38,971 bases of DNA from Pseudoalteromonas luteoviolacea NCIMB 1942 (GTDB lineage Bacteria > Pseudomonadota > Gammaproteobacteria > Enterobacterales > Alteromonadaceae), in assembly GCF_001625595.1 (NCBI RefSeq), contig NZ_AUXT01000167.1:1-38971 (forward strand), given 5' to 3'. The position numbers and the translations under genes were made by a program. Below are positions 37,509-38,971 of this stretch, in pieces. The notes beneath the pieces are model-generated. The model worked only from the letters and a program-made list of their open reading frames with translations, searched no databases and had not been told where the DNA came from. Within the stretch, counting starts at the first letter, position 1. Every line of letters starts with the position of its first letter.

Positions 37509-38618
37509 ATGGAACAGGTAGATACTTTGGTAGTCGGTGCAGGTGTCGTCGGGCTTGCCGTTGCGGCTAGGTTAAGTCAGCATCGTGAAGTCATCCTGGT
37601 CGAACAAGGACACCAATTTGGTGAACATAGCAGTAGTAGAAATAGCGAGGTTATCCATGCAGGTATCTATTACCCAAGCGACAGTTTAAAAGCGCAAGCT
37701 TGCGTTGAAGGAAAAGCGAAACTCTACCGACACTGTGAGGAATACCGCATTCCACATGCCAAAATAGGCAAAGTCCTCACCGCTCAAAACGCACAAGAAG
37801 AAGAAAAGTTAGCGTCGTTATTGTTGCAAGCTCAGAACAATGGGGTTGATGATCTGTACTGGTTAAGCAATAAGGAGCTTTCGCTAAAAGCCCCTGAGCT
37901 AAATGCCATTGCTGGTTTATATTCTCCCTCTACAGGCATTCTAGACAGCCATCAATTTATGCTGTCGCTCCTTGGGAAACTAGAGAGCAATCACGGGCAA
38001 TATGTACCATGCACGAAATTCCTTGCGGCTACCCCCAAAACAGGTGGCGGGTTCATTGTAACACTGAGCTGTGATGGCGGGCCTTTTAAATTGCTTTGTC
38101 ACAACCTGATAAATGCTGGCGGGCTATTTGCTCAGCAAAACGCTACCTTAATAGAAGGGTTGGCACCAATTAATGTGCCACCGCTTCACTATTGCCGTGG
38201 CCAGTATTTTAGCTATCAAGGTAAGCACCCTTTTAAACACTTGATTTACCCAGTCCCTGAAGAGCACGGCTTGGGCATTCACGCTACTTTAGATTTAGCG
38301 GGACAACTACGTTTTGGACCTGACACACATTTCATCAATGACCTCAATTACGATACTGACGCCAGTGCCATAGACATATTTTATCAAGCAATAAAACGAT
38401 ATTGGCCACAAGTAGATAATCGCCGCTTGCAAGTAGACTACGCTGGCATTCGCCCAAAAACTCAGTGCCAAGGCCAACAAGATTTTCAAATCGAGGGCGC
38501 TCAACGACATGGACTTACAGGATTGATTAACTTATTCGGTATAGAATCTCCGGGCCTCACTGCCAGCTTATCTATTGCAGACAAAGTTGCAACACAACTC
38601 AAAGCCGAACTCAAATAA
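37509..38618 (+). CDS. FAD-dependent oxidoreductase of the L-2-hydroxyglutarate oxidase type
   Basis: The 369-residue protein belongs to the DAO flavoprotein superfamily. The dinucleotide-binding GAGVVG is at residues 10-15, Glu32 ends strand 2, and SSRNSEVIHAGIYY at 42-55 is typical of L-2-hydroxyglutarate dehydrogenases (LhgO/L2HGDH), which oxidise L-2-hydroxyglutarate to 2-oxoglutarate. The C-terminal DYAGIRPK and INLFGIESPGLTASL also fit. GGGAG precedes the ATG. The class assignment is firm; the exact substrate is inferred. Just past its stop lies the end of an insertion sequence. Confidence 0.88.
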   Translation: MEQVDTLVVGAGVVGLAVAARLSQHREVILVEQGHQFGEHSSSRNSEVIHAGIYYPSDSLKAQACVEGKAKLYRHCEEYRIPHAKIGKVLTAQNAQEEEKLASLLLQAQNNGVDDLYWLSNKELSLKAPELNAIAGLYSPSTGILDSHQFMLSLLGKLESNHGQYVPCTKFLAATPKTGGGFIVTLSCDGGPFKLLCHNLINAGGLFAQQNATLIEGLAPINVPPLHYCRGQYFSYQGKHPFKHLIYPVPEEHGLGIHATLDLAGQLRFGPDTHFINDLNYDTDASAIDIFYQAIKRYWPQVDNRRLQVDYAGIRPKTQCQGQQDFQIEGAQRHGLTGLINLFGIESPGLTASLSIADKVATQLKAELK

Positions 38619-38634
38619 AAAAGCCAGTATAAGC

Positions 38635-38653
38635 CTGTCTCTTAGTCACAAGT
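38635..38653. repeat. Terminal inverted repeat of an IS50/Tn5-like insertion sequence
   Basis: CTGTCTCTTAGTCACAAGT matches the 19-base outside end of IS50 (CTGACTCTTATACACAAGT, from memory) at 16 of 19 positions. It marks the left boundary of the element as seen in the window, 17 bases past the flavoprotein stop. As in IS50, the transposase stop codon (38646-38648) lies inside the repeat. The other end is beyond the window, so the target duplication cannot be checked. Confidence 0.75.
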
Positions 38654-38971
38654 CTGACTCAAGAGACTTTGCTAAATCGTAGCCCTCAAGGATAGCTTGT
38701 AATGTGAGCCATCCTTGCCATATCACTTTAACTGATGCTCGCCCTGTGCGCTTTGTATCTTTCCAGCCTCCCAATTTGGCTAGTTCTTGATACGCCCATT
38801 TTATATCTGGAGCGCTATCTGGCAGCTTTGTTTTTATCCTTTTTAACCATAGTAATTTCCACCCTTTAATAGATGATTCTCTGGAAAGTCATTTGTGAAC
38901 TTCAGTTGTCATATTCGTGTCGCTATAAAACCATTAATGGTTACCAGTCGTTCCATGTTGTCTTGGCTTTG
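38646..38971 (-). pseudogene. IS4-family (Tn5-like) transposase, decayed C-terminal part
   Basis: The minus strand encodes IKWAYQELAKLGGWKDTKRT, then GRASVKVIWQGWLTLQAILE and a stop at 38646, a clear relative of the Tn5 transposase C-terminus (ARLGGF-DSKRTGIAS-LWEGWEALQ). Further upstream another frame gives NMERLVTINGFIATRI followed by an in-frame TGA at 38890-38892 and QLKFTNDFPENH, matching the preceding Tn5 region. The reading frame must shift once between about 38870 and 38890. With a stop and a frameshift the gene is not functional as read. It runs out of the window at 38971. Confidence 0.85.

Larger units (their letters stand above)
38635..38971 (-). mobile_element. Right or left end of an IS4-family IS50-like element, partial
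   Basis: The stretch from the terminal repeat to the window edge is one end of an insertion sequence containing the decayed transposase. It is inserted 16 bases after the stop codon of the L-2-hydroxyglutarate-oxidase-like gene, which is intact. Full length and target duplication lie outside the window. Confidence 0.8.

Overview
The window looks like a chromosomal segment of a marine gammaproteobacterium of the order Alteromonadales, most likely Pseudoalteromonas. This rests on protein similarity as I remember it, the moderate-GC base composition, and the gene neighbourhood (tRNA-Trp, secE, nusG, rplKAJL, rpoBC, rpsL, rpsG, fusA, tuf). The species cannot be fixed from sequence reading alone.

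Positions 1-15969 are a core information-processing block, all on the minus strand. In transcription order it runs tRNA-Trp, secE, nusG, a strong 17-bp-stem terminator, rplK, rplA, the L10-type autoregulatory leader, rplJ, rplL, an attenuator-like hairpin, rpoB, rpoC, a terminator, then the str operon (rpsL, rpsG, fusA and the first 23 codons of tuf, cut by the window edge). RpoB residues D516, H526 and S531 and S12 residues K43 and K88 (E. coli numbering) are all wild type, so the sequence gives no sign of rifampicin or streptomycin resistance at these sites.

Positions 16387-17983 hold a lone predicted lipoprotein of unknown function and a stand-alone deoC. Positions 18385-25306 are a plus-strand sulfate assimilation cluster: cysG (siroheme for sulfite reductase), cysD and cysN (ATP sulfurylase), an SLC13-type permease with two RCK_C/TrkA_C domains (probable sulfate uptake), cysC (APS kinase) and cysQ (PAP phosphatase). 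Start and stop codons overlap at two junctions. A dyad resembling a LysR-type operator lies upstream. The reductases cysH and cysIJ are not in the window.

Positions 25489-32176 are mixed housekeeping and envelope genes: pldA outer-membrane phospholipase, a yiiD-type GNAT/hotdog fusion, a spermidine-synthase-like protein, a compact yihY-pip-dtd operon, a DUF2959-type lipoprotein and an arylamine N-acetyltransferase. The yihY, dtd and yiiD neighbourhood is also found in E. coli; here a convergent spermidine-synthase-like gene is inserted in it.

Positions 32257-36018 are the most interesting part: a membrane CHASE-PAS-GGDEF-EAL protein and an orphan Fe(III)-type periplasmic binding protein, divergently transcribed with start codons only about 30-50 bp apart and a good Fur-box match between them. 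This layout suggests an iron-linked cyclic-di-GMP sensory pair, by analogy with NspS/MbaA of Vibrio cholerae; this is inference. The window ends with a small unknown protein, an S4-domain RNA-binding protein, a YdiI/MenI-type thioesterase, an L-2-hydroxyglutarate-oxidase-like flavoprotein, and one end of a decayed IS4-family (IS50/Tn5-like) insertion sequence whose terminal repeat can be read. I found no CRISPR array, prophage, rRNA operon or origin.
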